64,000 nucleotides of DNA from Sesamum alatum (lineage: Eukaryota; Streptophyta; Magnoliopsida; Lamiales; Pedaliaceae), in assembly GCA_034509735.1 (NCBI GenBank), contig JACGWO010000008.1:16999864-17063863 (forward strand), read 5' to 3'. A program made the translations under genes and the position numbers. Below the pieces are notes generated by a model. That model made no database searches and had not been told where the DNA came from. It saw only the letters and a list, made by a program, of their open reading frames with translations. Of the stretch, positions 44,447 through 56,870 are shown piece after piece. Within the stretch, counting starts at the first letter, position 1; each line of letters starts with the position of its first letter.

Positions 44447-47400
44447 TGTCTAAGAATCCGTTGACCATGGTACTTGAGACTAATAAGTTTAACGGAATGA
44501 ACTACTCGGACTAGCTGAGAAACCTGAGAATTATCCTCGGTTTCGAGAACCAAGGCTATGTCTTGGATGAGCCGCCGCCGAGCGACTTACCGGAGGGGCC
44601 ACACCAGAAGAACGTTTGACGTTCGAGAAATGGCATGAGGACAACCGGAAAGTATGCAGTATCATATTGACTTCGATGTCTAATGACATCCAGAAGCAAT
44701 ATGAGAGGCTGGACAACGTCTCCACCATAATACTCCGCATGAACGAGGTTTATGCGGTTCCGAACAGGCATATTAGATATGCCGCCACAAAAGCATTCTT
44801 TGGCACCAAGCTGGCTGAAGGAGCGTCTACAAAGTCATGGGGTCAAGATGTTTTCCCTAGTGGAGAAGCTCGAGGACCTTAAAGCTGGGCTTAACAATGA
44901 CACGTACGTTGACGTGATCCTCTAGTCGCTTCCTCTGTCCTATGACCCGTTTGTTGTAAACTACAACATTAACGGACTTGAGAAGTCTATTCATGAGTTG
45001 ATCAACATGCTGGTGCAATACGATGTGACGACCCACAAGTCAGCGCCGACGGTATTGATAGGAGAGGCTTCGACCTCCAAAGCGAATGGCAAGAGGGCCG
45101 GACGCTGGAAGAGGAAGAAGGGAAAGGGCAAGACGGTTGCAGCCCCTGCTTGCGTTCCAGGCGCCCCTGTTGCCCCAGTGGGAATAGGCAAAGGGAAAGG
45201 GAAGGCCCGTGGTTCTCAGCGGTCCAAGACAAATGATGTCTGCATGCATTACTAAGGAAAGGGGCATTGGAAGAGGGAGTGCGCACAAATCTTCTCCAAT
45301 CCAGGTATGTTTGTGGTTGAAGTAAACATGATAATTAATTCTGCTTCATGGGTATTGAATATCGGGTGTGGTGCTCACATCTGCAATGATTTGCAGGCAC
45401 TGGAAAGAAGCAGAAAGCCAACCAATGATGAGATAATCCTGAGGCTAGGCGATGGCAAGGCCGTTGCTGCGAAAGCCGTAGGATCAATGGATTTAGCCAT
45501 TAGTAGTCATGTTAGGATTGTACTGAACGACTGTTTCTATGTACCTAGCATGATTAAGAATATTGTATCAATCCCCGTCCTTGATAAGGAGGGTTATTCT
45601 TTCACCATCAATAAAAATGGTTTTTATATTATAAATGATGGTGTTTCTAATTTGCTTTGTACATTGGTGAACGGTCTATACATACTTCAACAGTCTAATT
45701 GGATTATGACTACAGAACACAAATGAAAATATGATAATCAAGATAATGCACAGATTTGGCATGCGAGGTTGGGTCACATTTCTAAGGATAGGATAAGAAG
45801 GTTGGTGGACTCAAAGAGTCTAGAAATAGACGATTTGGACAACCTACCGACCTGCGAATCCTGTCTAAAGGGAAAGATGACCAAGAAACCTTTTGTTGGA
45901 CAAAGCACGCTAGCCAATGATCTGTTGGATTTGATCCATACGGGCGTCTGTGGACCACTAAATACTCAAGCTAGAGGTGGGTACTCGTACTTCATAACCT
46001 TTACCGATGATCACTCACGGTATGGTTATGTTTACCTGATGAGGTACAAGTCTAAAGCCTTTAGAAGGTTTAAGGAATACAGACTTGAAGTAGAGAACCA
46101 AACTGGTCGTAAGATCAAAGCCCTTTGGTCGGACCGAGGTGGAGAGTATTTAAGTGGCGAATTGATTGATTATCTAAAAAAGAATGGAATTCTCTCTCAG
46201 TGGAATCCTCCTAGAACAACACAGTTGAATAGTGTGTCTGAAAGGAGGAGTCGGACCTTGTTGGACATGGTCCGATCCATGATGAGTTTTAACGAACTCC
46301 CCTTATCCTTCTGGGGATATGCTCTTGAGACGACGACCAAACTTTTGAACTTGGCGCCATCTAAGAAGATATCCCAGACGCTATATGAGATATGACATGG
46401 CAAGCCTGCCTCCTACAAACATTTGAAAGTGTGGGGTTGCCCCGCATATATCAAGAGATTACTGGGAGATAAACTGGACTCCAAGTCTAGTTTATGCAGG
46501 TTCGTCGGATATCCGAAAGAAACTGCGGGATATTATTTCTATGATCCCTCCGAGCAAAAGGTGTTTGTCTCGTGAAACATAGTGTTCTTGGAAATGGGTT
46601 TTCAATCGAATAGTCGACACGATGAGGTACTCCTTGAGGAATCAAGTGAGGTACCCCATGAGGCAGCAGTGACATCTGAGCCAGTAGTTCCCACTGATGA
46701 TGTTCCAGTCCTTCGTAGGTCGGCTAGAGTATCCTAACCACCTGATAGGTATGAATTTCTGGGCCTAACTGATCAGTTGGATAATGATCCAAAGATGTAC
46801 GAAGAAGCAATGTCGGACATCGATTCGGATGAATGGCTTGAGGCTATGAAATCCGAAATGGACTCGATGGGTGCAAACTAGGTTTGGACCTTAATGGACC
46901 CATCCAAAGGGGTAAAACCCGTACGGTGTAAATGGGTCTACAAACATAAGCTTGGAGCTGACGGGGAGGTTACAACCTTCAAAGCCAGGCTTGTGGCGAA
47001 AGGTTACACTCAACGACCCGGGGTTGATTTTGAGGAAACTTACTTGCCTGTAGCAATGGCTAAGTCCATTCGGATACTGCTTGCTATAGTAGCATGGTAT
47101 GACTATGAAATATGGCATATGGACGTGAAAAACGCCTTCCTCAACGGTTTTGTAGAGAAAGAGATCTATATGGATTAACCGGAAGGTTTCACATCTGTTG
47201 GAGAAGAGCAGAAGGTCTACCGTCTCCAAAGGTCCATCTATGGCCTCCAAAAAGCTTCCCAAAGCTGGAACATGCGTTTTGATGAAATCATACGGGGATA
47301 TGATTTCATCAAGAACGAGTCCGATCCTTGTGTATACAAGAAGATCAATGGGAGCTCGGTTGCGTTCCTGATGCTTTACGTGAATGACATCTTGCTCATT

Positions 47401-48211
47401 GGGAATGATGCTAAGATGTTGGGAACCACTAAAGCTTGGTTGTCAACACAATTTTCCATGAAGGATATGGGCGAGGCATCCTACATCCTTGGCATCAAGA
47501 TCTACAGGGATAGATCTAGAAGGATGTTGGGAATGGCCCAGTCCTCGTATATTGAGAAAGTCTTGAAGAGATTCAAGATGGAGAACTCAAAACGAGGATT
47601 CCTTCTTATGAGGCATGGAATTAAGTTGTCCAAGAAGCAGTCTCCTAAGACTAATGAGGAGCTTAAACGGATGTTGGACATCCCCTATGCTTCAGCCGTA
47701 GGAAGCCTTCAGTACGTTGTCCAGTGCACTAGACCTGATGTGGCTTTTGCTTTTGAGTGTGACCAGTCGATATCAGTCGTGTGCTGGGGAGGCACACTGG
47801 AGTGCGGTCAAGACTATCTTGAAGTACCTAAAAAGGACTAAGGACATGTTCTTGATGTACGGTGGTGGAGAATTGATACTGGAAGGCTATAGCGACGCTA
47901 GCTTCCAGTTGGATGACGATGATGCCAAGTCTCAGTCTAGTTTTGTGTTCAGACTAAATGGTGGCGTGGTTGCTTGGAAGAATTCCAAGCAGGCTACCAC
48001 GGCGGACTTCACCATAGAGTCTGAATACATAGCGGTTTTGGAAGCTGCAAAGGAGGTTGTTTGGATGATGAGCTACATACAATGGTTGGATGTAGTGCCT
48101 AGCATTGCTAAGCCTGTCGCTATCTTCTGCGATAACAATGAGGAGATTGCGCTAGCAAAGGAACCAAGATCTCATCACGATCCAAGTTTCCTATACTCAC
48201 CATCTGGATAA
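44447..48211 (+). pseudogene. Copia gag-pol polyprotein, multiply interrupted
   Basis: Gag begins MSKNPLTMVLETNKF and meets a TAG where the family has Trp. The zinc knuckle (45241-45282) has Tyr for its second Cys and a TAA beside it. The protease motif (about 45352-45385) reads VLNIGCGAHIC; the catalytic Asp is Asn. The integrase has an intact HHCC finger (HARLGH, CESC), but the first catalytic Asp is Gly (HTGVCGP); the later SDRGGEY Asp and the SERRSRTL Glu remain. Stops follow at 46393, 46573, 46735, 46879 and 47176. Reverse transcriptase (46894-47841) is well kept, but its YVDD box reads YVND (47377-47388). A frameshift near 47790-47800 leads into RNase H (to 48211: YSDASFQ, ESEYIAVLEAAKE). 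Non-functional. Confidence 0.9.
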
Positions 48212-48246
48212 GCGGGTTTGAGGTCAATGGGTGATTGCTTTAGGTC

Positions 48247-48257
48247 AAGTGGGAGAT
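48247..48257 (+). promoter_or_regulatory. polypurine tract of the Copia element
   Basis: AAGTGGGAGAT lies immediately before the TGTTAG start of the 3' LTR. Confidence 0.7.
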
Positions 48258-50443
48258 TGTTAGAATAGGTGACCAAAAAGCCAATAGGTTTGGCATTTTG
48301 TAACCTATTTGACAACTTGATGTAATGTAATATTATGCAATGAATAAAATGAGTATTCGTTACCTTTGGTACTTTCTTTGTTGCGCACATTTTTCATATG
48401 CTAAAATGGTATTTTACATATATCACAACAAAGCCCACAGACCACGATTAATAACTCAAGCAGTTGGGCCACGCATTGGATGGTGGTCATGAAACCAACT
48501 GATAAAGAGTTGGGTCTGGAACGTTACAAGTCGAGGACCTCGAGACAGGACATCGAGAGTCCTATAGAGACTTGCACCAAGAGTCGTGTTCATTGGATGA
48601 GCGTGTTTAATCAGCGATAGGCGTGGGACGCCTACACGATCTTGATGGGTTGGTTGACTGGGGTCAAGCCGACTGAACTGACTTGGAGGCTTGGTTGGTA
48701 TGATTGGATTTTCCCGGTTCCGATAATACGAGAGTAGTCCTTAGACTTGTGGAAGCATGGCAGTCACGTACACAGGATGGATGTGTCTGGGATCTGACGA
48801 GAGGTGATCATTCTGTAAGATGATCTATAAGCCTTCTCCAGTGCAGTCAGAATGTGTAGCGAGGACGATGGGTTCCAAGAAGAGGATCCGTCCCCTGTCA
48901 GTATGTGACAGAGGTATCTCTTATGCACTCGGAGACACGTTCATGCTGCTTGAAACTGTGGCCACAGTGGTTGGTCGAACAGGAAATGGTTTCCTGTGTC
49001 GATGCAATGAGGCATGCGTAGTCTCCAATATTAAGCATAGATGCCTAGTCAAGGATGGGAACCGACGCCCAGTTCCATACCCTAGACTATGGTCGGGAGA
49101 GGGTAGATGGAAGGACCATACCCGTACGGAATCAGCGCCTAAATGTTCACGCCAACATTCACCTAGTCTCTAGTGCTATGGATCGTTGCTAGACGGCCAT
49201 CCATGGTAACGGGCCCTTGTTGGACACGTGCCCAAGTCTAGCTGAGGGTGAACCTAAAGGTTCACACACAAATCACTGAGAAGGTGGAGAAATTGACTTG
49301 GAGTCAATTTTGGAGGATAGTTAAGTAATTGGATTACTTATGGATTGTCCATTGGATGGATGGGCCGATATTGTATCGGCCCTCATTTAATCGGTAAATA
49401 GGATTTCCCGGTTAACATCTAAAGAGACGAGATATTGGATCTTTTAATTGGAATAAAAGATCAATGGGAATTATTTAAGTGGACCTTGAATTAAATTGGA
49501 TTTAATTTTGGGTTCTTTGTAAGTAGATTACAGTGGAACCCGATCCGTTAAATTTGGCCCAAGAGGTGTGTTAATTCTACTTTTGGAATAGGAAGAAGTT
49601 GGACTTCTTCCCTAAAGAGGCATGGTAAAAAATTACCACCTTTGAGGGGTAAAAGTCGGCCATGCATGCATGCATGATGTAGTTGACTTGTCTCTTTTGG
49701 TAAGAGACAAATCAATTCCAATCAAGCCTCTTTCTTTTGGTATGATTAAATCATACGTTAAGAGATGGTAGGCTTGATTGATGAATTAGTGGGATTGATT
49801 GGGATGAATCTAGACATCCTTGGATGAACCTATACACATTCGAATAATCACATTGATTTTGTATATATATGAGTATATACGAAACATCATTGCAAGAAAA
49901 TAATAATTCATCTTTTTCTAGAAAAAAGAAGAAGAAAAATCACATCCTATCTCCCTCTAACTCTCGGCTACTCTCTCCCTCTTTACCTTTGTTCATCATT
50001 TGATCTTGGATCAATTGGAAGAACAAAGTATGTTTAAAAAGAACACTAATTTATAGTGTTGCTCTTCTTAAACCGAACCCTCCTAGATTCGTTTTCTTCT
50101 AGCAAGGATAATGAGGATCTCTTCCGGTGTGGTGTGGATCACCTTTATAGAAGTTCATACAATTTGAACTTGGTGGACATTTCTAGGGAGGAACAAAGTT
50201 AGTAGCCGATCAAGAAGTTGAACTACAAAGGTACTATTGATCTTACACTTTAGTAGTTTACGTTTCAATTCTATGCCCTATGTACGATATCTATTTTTAT
50301 ATTGATACATCCTACACAGAACGCCCGGTTGAGCACCCAAGGGTACACCCCTTGGGATTTATGATTATGCTTTTGATTTTTTTTAAAATATCCGCATTTT
50401 CACGCTTTCGCTCGCGCTCACGGGCGGATTCGCTTGTCCTTCA
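48258..50443 (+). repeat. 3' LTR of the Copia element (2,186 bp)
   Basis: It begins TGTTAGAATAGGTGACC and ends CTTGTCCTTCA. It is collinear with the 5' LTR from about 48690, with a small indel near 48785-48830 and scattered substitutions. Confidence 0.9.
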
Positions 50444-51890
50444 CTTGAATGTGAAGATCCAACAACAAATTGTAGACCCAAACTAGCTCACATGTAGTAG
50501 AACCTATGCTCCTAAATTCTGCCTCTGCTGAAAACTTGATCCCTGGAGGTAGGGGTGTTGTGTCTGCCTTGGTTTGTGCCACCCAAGCATCTGTGGTTAG
50601 GTCTTTCATATACTTCATTTGTGTGACATTAATGCCTTGTGCAGATCTGACGATCTCCAAACCAAGGTAGTATTTAGCCACCCCTAGGTCCTTGATAGTG
50701 AATAAGCTGTTTCAGTAAATCTTGACCTCCTAGATGTGTGCTTTAGAACTTCTTGCAATAGGAATATCATCAACATATACAAATAATACCAAGAAACCCG
50801 AAGAGGTAGTCTTAGTGAACAAGCAATGATCATATTTGGATGGCAAGAAACCAAAAGCTTCAATCTTGGAAGTGAACTTTTCATTCCACTCCTAGAAGCT
50901 TGCTTCAATCCATGTATAGACCTTCTTAGCTTACAAACATGACCCTCTGGTACACTGTATCCCTTAGGTGGCTGCATGTATATCTCTTCCTCCAAGAAAT
51001 CGTGTAGGAAAACATTGTTAACATCTATGTGGTGCAGGTGCCGATTGCTAGAGCCTGCAACAGTTAGAAGTGTCCTCACAATCACTGCTTTAGCCACCAG
51101 GTAGAAGTTGTTCACATAGTCAATACCTTCTACTTGATTGTACCCCGTTGCTACTAGTTTGGCCTTATGCTTGTCCATTGTCTCATCTACCTTAAGTTTA
51201 AGCTTGTAAACCGATCTACACCCCATAGCCCTTTTATCAACTTGCAAGGGTGTCACTTCCCATGTGTTATTCCTTTCTAGAGCATCGAGTTCAGCTTTCA
51301 TAGTTGCTCTCCACTCTTGAGATTGATAAGCTTCTGGGTTCCTGCAGATTATTTAAAGAGGCCAAGAAAAAAGCACGCAAAGAGCTAAAACTAGTAACTA
51401 AATGAGGGGCATAATATTTGGCAGTGTTGTCACAATGATATACACTGTGCTTATAATCTAAGAAGGTCATCTAAGGTGGTGAAAAAACCTGCACAGATGT
51501 AGGATAGGTTTCTTCACCACCTTAGATGACCTTCTTAGATTATAAGCACGGCGTATATCAGTACTGGTGTTAATGCTTTTTATGGGGGGAAGGAGCTTCA
51601 GTAGAATTAGAGCTTGAATCAGGAAGGGCAATGTCCTAATCATCAAAGGTTGCAGGTATTGGACAAGTTATAGGGTCCAATTGCTCTTAGTGAGAATTCC
51701 ATCCTCATCTAGTCTAAGAACTCCCATTAAACACACACCCCTTTAATCCAATCAAAAAGTTTAATTTTACAACCAGTTTCGGTTCAACACTTCAAGTCTA
51801 ATTCTCTGAACCTACAATATGTCCTAAACTTGTGAACCCCCTTCTGATTCTGTGTATTCAGTAACCTACAATTGTTGAACTGGATCCAAT
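50444..51890 (-). pseudogene. second Copia pol fragment (integrase tail, RT, RNase H scrap)
   Basis: On the minus strand the reverse transcriptase begins at 51301 (MKAELDALERNNTWEVTPL) and carries KAKLVATGYNQVEGIDY and IDVNNVFLHDFLEEEIYM. After a frameshift near 50870 the catalytic region reads FVYVDDIPIA (about 50786-50750), so YVDD is intact. From 50681 the frame MAKYYLGLEIVRSAQG jumps by an internal deletion to RNase H (EAEFRSIGSTTCELVWV), which stops where the neighbouring 3' LTR begins. Upstream, 51300-51890 holds the integrase C-terminal and linker region with many stops. It is a different lineage from the 42-50 kb element. Confidence 0.8.
51436..51560. repeat. near-perfect palindrome with about 50-bp arms
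   Basis: The left arm (TGATATACACTGTGCTTATA onward) and the right arm (ending TATAAGCACGGCGTATATCA) are reverse complements with only two or three mismatches, around a loop of about 20-25 bp. It lies within the Copia linker region, duplicating part of it in inverted orientation. Confidence 0.9.
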
Positions 51891-53640
51891 CAGTAGAATA
51901 TTTGGAAAGCCCACTTTGTCCAACAAAGAGCCTCATGGCCTTTCCATCTCAGAGAGGACTTGTAAGCTAGTTGGCTCAAATTGTCTATTGCTAGACTCTT
52001 TGAGACTTCTAACTTTCTCATCCTTAACTAGAGAAAAATCATCCAAACTTATGGATGCCGAATCCGTTAGTTTATCTTGATTATCCATTTTAATAATTTG
52101 ATATTGAGTACTCGTAATCCAATTATGGAACAACGTTTAAGGATTTATGCACACAATCCACTAGACATGAATTACTATTCAATGTCAAATAAAACAATTT
52201 ATTGATCAAATATATGTAATCAAAATTTTGTCCAAGATAAGTAGAACATACTTTGGTCATGCCAGGTTACACGTTGATGTACGTCTCTTTTTCAAGACCA
52301 GCTTGGTGGTCTTTGAGCTTCTCCATGAGGGATAGCATCATCATTCCATGCTCATGTACAAATGGCCCTTCTATCATCTTAGCTCCAAAGAATGCCTTCC
52401 TTGCAGCGTATTTAATATGCCGGTCTGGGACTGAATAGATATCTTGGAAATGAAGCATAATCGAGCCAACACCATCCAACTTATCATACTGCTTGTAGAT
52501 CTCATTTGTCATCGAGGCAGTACGATGCTGCGAACCTGTCGGTGGTTAGCGTGCAACTTCTCGAACGCCAAGCTTTTTCAATTGTCGACCCTTCTAACAA
52601 GGTTTTAGGAAGATCCTTATCCAGAATATAAGTTTAGTTTTGGAAATCTAAGAATATCTTGAGATTCGCAGCCAGTCAGTTTACTTGGTTGCATCAAGTT
52701 TATTAGCCTCTAGTATTAGCGTTAGTGGATTCTTAGACATTTATAATTTGAACAGAAAATAATAAGTGGATTATAGTAATATTAAGTTCAATTTAAGATT
52801 TGGTCTTTAGTTGTTAACCTCCCCTCCCCAACTATTTCTACGAAAGCCCATCACTCTAAAATAAGGTTCCAAAAATTATTTTCTAGTGGGCTTGGGGTCC
52901 ACAAACGCAATTCCCCATGCCTTACTTTTACGATTCACATGGAAAAAGGCCTCGTAAGTGGTAACCTATACCATTCTCATCTAATGAGATCCCCAAATTA
53001 TTTTACCTCGCCTTTTCACATGATTCTAAGGTCTCCAGAACAAATCATGCTACTCGATATTAGGCCCGACCTATCAACCAAATAATACCTCGACTGTCTC
53101 CCACCACAACTTGCGAGATAGGAAAAGAAGAGTGTAGTCACTTTGTTCAAAGCAATAGTGCAGCTTTCTTCCTTTCTAAGTGTGTCACTACTCGTGAGAC
53201 CATGATTGGATGGAAGTAGCTTCCTTATTACATTACTAAGGATGAAATGCTTGGATTAATCATTAGACTTTTATCCATTTTGGGCCTAAATATTTACTTG
53301 GATAAACCAAGTAAGAGTTTATGTTTATGGATATGAACCGAGACCTCATCACTTTAGTATTTTACATGTCTTTAAATACTATAGCATTTAATAAAGCATT
53401 TATAAAAAACAAATGCACCACATGAGAAAATAATGCCTAACGCACCCATGATCACAAGCCCAATCCTATGCGACCCACTAAGCCAATTTTTTGGAAATTT
53501 TTTTTTGAAAAAACGGTCAGGCGCCCAGGCACGACTGGACGATCGCGCCCAGGCCAGTAGCATTGTTGTGCCTGCGCGTGGACACAATTATGAATATAAA
53601 GCCAAAAATCATGCCATATAAGTCAATTTAAAGCACGTTC
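51891..53640 (-). pseudogene. Copia fragment of the 42-50 kb family (leader, gag, pre-integrase)
   Basis: Read on the minus strand, the leader (53640-52741) matches 44000-44446. Gag starts at the ATG at 52740 and is frameshifted. The core 52512-52267 (NEIYKQYDKLDGVGSIML, DRHIKYAARKAFFGAK) aligns with the equivalent region of the large element. After a deletion of the gag end and protease, the pre-integrase region (52133-51933) follows (MDNQDKLTDSASI, KDEKVRSLKESSNR), matching 45723-45850. No LTR was identified. Confidence 0.7.
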
Positions 53641-54829
53641 AACATATAAAACATGTTATTCCATAGCCCTATACACTGATCTGTGCTCTAATTATTGGAT
53701 GGTAGGATATCAACATTTATTTTTAAGTATAAACAAAACTTGTACAAGATATTTATTTTATATATAAAACTATATTAATATCTATACCACAAGACTTATA
53801 AAATATCCAAAAACTTTCTTGAAACATTTTTTTTCTAATACCTAGTAATATAATAATTATCATGTACTAAATAATGGAAAAGGAGGGATACTTTTCTTTC
53901 AATAATAATATAGTTTAAATATAATACCAAGTATAATTTCTTTTTACAAAATTTTCTATTAAAAATTAGCAATGTGTTTTCTTTTTATCGTAACATTTTA
54001 GTTACATTGGATTTTTAAATAAAACAATTCGTATGAAATTAGACTTCAAGGATCTTTTAACCATAGATGACATACATATAAAGTACTTTCTATGAGATAA
54101 TAATTATAGTTGTTTAAAACTAATTTTTTTTTATGCATGATTGGGGATATGTCATATGAGACTTTAATAATTTTTGACACTAATTACATATTAGCCATCT
54201 ACTATAATTCTGAAATACAAATTAAGATTAATTGATACGAAAAGATAAAAGAAAAAATATAAAATTTTAACTATAGAAAATTTTGCTACTAAATAAAAAA
54301 ATTAATAATTAAATAAATATTAAATGATAGAATTGTTTGAATATACACCTTTTCAAGTCAATAGGCCATTGGAAAAGTTGTGTGAGGATTACTTCGGGTT
54401 CGCCCCAAATTTCTTGCTCTAGCTAGTTGAGCGAGTCTGAGCCATTGTGGCCGGTTGAGCAGATGTGAGTTGCTGCACAAGGTTTGCGGGTACCTCAGCG
54501 AGAGTGGCCAAGTTTGGTACATGTGTTGGGTTATAGGAAAAGTGATTTTTTTTTTTTTTTTTTGAAGAAACAGAGGGAAGTGTTTTAACTAGAAGAAAAA
54601 AAAGGAGAAGGAGACGTGGCAAAGGCTGCAACGTACTCTTTTCTTTGTCAGTCAAAACATGGAAAGATGTGAGTTAAAAAGTTGAACAGTCAACTCAAAA
54701 AATTAATTCAAAAATTGAAATGGGCTAAAAATACTTTTATGAGATGTAGCCAAATATTAACGCTGTTTTAAAAATAGCCCAAAAATGGATCTAAACACAG
54801 TAAGCGCCTTCCTAAGACTGAATATATCC
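53641..54829. other. AT-rich intergenic sequence
   Basis: No gene was recognised. There is an 18-bp T-run at 54546-54563. The open frame across it on the minus strand owes part of its length to poly-Lys from that run. Confidence 0.4.
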
Positions 54830-56640
54830 ATATGAACAGTACCCGAGTTAGTATCACCAAATTCTATATAGACTTCATCGTAGAGGCTGCTAGCACAACA
54901 GGAGAGGGTATATGGGAGGCCTATATCGTTTATGAACAAGGCACTAACAAGGAAAAAGTTATCATTTGTCAATTTAAGAGAGCCAGATGTTGGCAATGGT
55001 GGTGGCAGCCTACAAGTGGAGGTCCTATCTAGTAGGGAAGCATTTCATTATTAAAGCCGATCACCAAAATCTTAAATACTTCATGGCTGAAGAATCTCAA
55101 CATTACGAGCAAAAGTGGCTTGCTAAATTGATGGGATTTGACAACAATATCATTTACTAGAAAGGCTAGAATAACATAATAGTTGATGCATTGTCTAGGA
55201 CATGGAAGAAACAGAAGGCAACTTGTACCCTGTTACTACAGCTACAAGAAAATAGTTTAATAGCAACGAAAAAATTTGTTGCTGAAATCAGCGTCGACCT
55301 AATTAGTAATATATATTTTAAACTATTTTTTGCTAAATTTATTAGCACGCAAATTTTTGTTGCTAAAATTCATTAGCAAGTAATTTTTTTTCTTTTAAAT
55401 AATATATTAGCAACTAGAATTTTACTTGTTAATTAGCTCGACGCTAAATTTTTTTGTTGCTATTGAGCGATTTTCTTGTGGTGCACCTTGACCACTAATC
55501 TTCCGGAAGTTAAATTTAGGTGGCATCAAGATCCAAGAATTTGGAGGATATTTGTCCAATTCTCAGCAAAGACGTAGCAGTAGCCACAAAAAATATGAGT
55601 TGAGAAGTGGCAAATTACGGGAAAATAGAAGCTAATAGTCGGTGATGACTAGCAACTCAAACATGACCTTTTAAAGATTTATCATGACAGTGCCTTGGGA
55701 GACACTCGGTGTATGGGCCACCACACACAAGGTAAAACAATGATTATACTGGAAGGAAAAACAAGGGCTCATAAGTATATTAAGATTTATGAACTGTTTC
55801 AAATGTCTAAGAATGAGAATATAGCTTCACTTGAAATTGTACAACCTCTGCTTATACTGAAAGGAGTGTGGCAGGACATAGCAATGGATTTTATAGAGGG
55901 ATTAGGCTCTTCTGGTGGCAAGGATTCCATAGTGGTAGTCGCTGATACATTGAGCAAATACACTCACTTTGTTGCACTCAACTATCCCTTGGAAATGGTG
56001 GTACAACAGCACACTTCACATAGCAACTAAAGCTACTCCCTTTGAGAATATCTAAGGATAGAAACCTCCCATTCACCAACTGTACATTCCTTTCCAGCCT
56101 TCACTTGATATAGTTAAGAGCCTTCAAAACAAGAATCTACTATGAAATTTTGAAACGATATCCAACCTCGGTTCAATCTTGAAAGAAGAAACAAGTTGGT
56201 AGAGAGAGAACTAAGAGAGACTATAATGTTGGAGATTGGGGCTCTATCAAACTACAAACTCACAAGCATCTGTCAACGAAAAACAATCATATTCACAAAC
56301 TCTCACCTCAACTCTTTCGCGTACTCCAATGCGCGGGAAGGGTAGCTAACACCTTAGCACTACTAACTCATAGCCTCATTCATCCTACATTTATTGTGTC
56401 ACAACTGAAAAAGAGGATTGCAAGCGCATCTTGTGCCCTTGACTTACTAGTGATGCTCACAAATCATGGACATCTTATCTTGAAAATGAAATCCATCCTA
56501 GACCGTTGGCTTGTGCCAAAGAACAACCGCCTACGTACGCAAGTCTTAGTCAAATGGTTCAAAGCACCCGCGGAGGATCTTCAAAAGTTCCAACATAAAT
56601 TCATAGGGTTTCATTCTTGAGCACAAGGGCATTTTGCAGG
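54830..56640 (+). pseudogene. Ty3/Gypsy pol fragment (RNase H, integrase, chromodomain-like end)
   Basis: The first part is reverse transcriptase/RNase H: a degenerate FIVEA segment, then MLAMVVAAYKWRSYLVGKHF and KADHQNLKYFMAEESQHYE, ending NNIIVDALSR (about 54980-55200), with two in-frame stops. After a CACTA MITE (55238-55483) the integrase follows (55695-56030): GVWQDIAMDFIEGLGSSGGK and VVVADTLSKYTHFVAL. Its catalytic core is then cut short. The last part (56130-56630) resembles the integrase tail and chromodomain region (FIVSQLKKRIA, LVKWFKAPAEDL). No LTRs were identified. Confidence 0.8.
55238..55483. mobile_element. CACTA-like MITE inside the Gypsy fragment
   Basis: The left end has CTACAAGAAAATAG and the inverted right end CACCACAAGAAAATCG. 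Sub-terminal TTAGCAAC and GTTGCTA motifs occur in both orientations. About 246 bp, non-coding. It separates the Gypsy RNase H from the integrase. Confidence 0.7.
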
Positions 56641-56870
56641 GATAAGGGGTTGATGTATATGAAAATAGTAAAGGAAAAGCATGATAAACAAAGCAACAAC
56701 TCTTTAAGTGAAAATGTATTTTTGTTAAGAAAATAACATTTGCAACCTTGTGTATCCAAAGAGAAACTTTTATTTGTTATTAGTGTTTGGTGGCAGTAGA
56801 GCAACCCAACAAATGACTATAATAAGCATTTAAAGTTTTATTAGTTAAGTTGTTGTGTTTATTTGTGGAT
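56641..56870. other. intergenic sequence
   Basis: Nothing recognised. Confidence 0.35.

Larger units (their letters stand above)
42004..50443 (+). mobile_element. large Copia LTR retrotransposon with truncated 5' LTR, decayed
   Basis: The 5' LTR remnant is 42004-43731 and the full 3' LTR is 48258-50443 (2,186 bp). The interior runs in Copia order: gag, protease, integrase, reverse transcriptase, RNase H. A primer-binding site and polypurine tract are in the expected places. It carries many in-frame stops and changed active-site residues. The 3' LTR cuts into another Copia fragment, so this element is the younger of the two. A target duplication cannot be checked because the left end is lost. 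Confidence 0.9.

Noticed and set aside
42130..49173. A 96-117-codon open frame conserved at 42130 and 48820
   Set aside because: Both lie in the two LTRs of one element, so conservation reflects LTR identity, not selection on a protein.
54419..54655. Minus-strand open frame with a Lys run
   Set aside because: The Lys run comes from an 18-bp T-tract; the remainder has no family motif.
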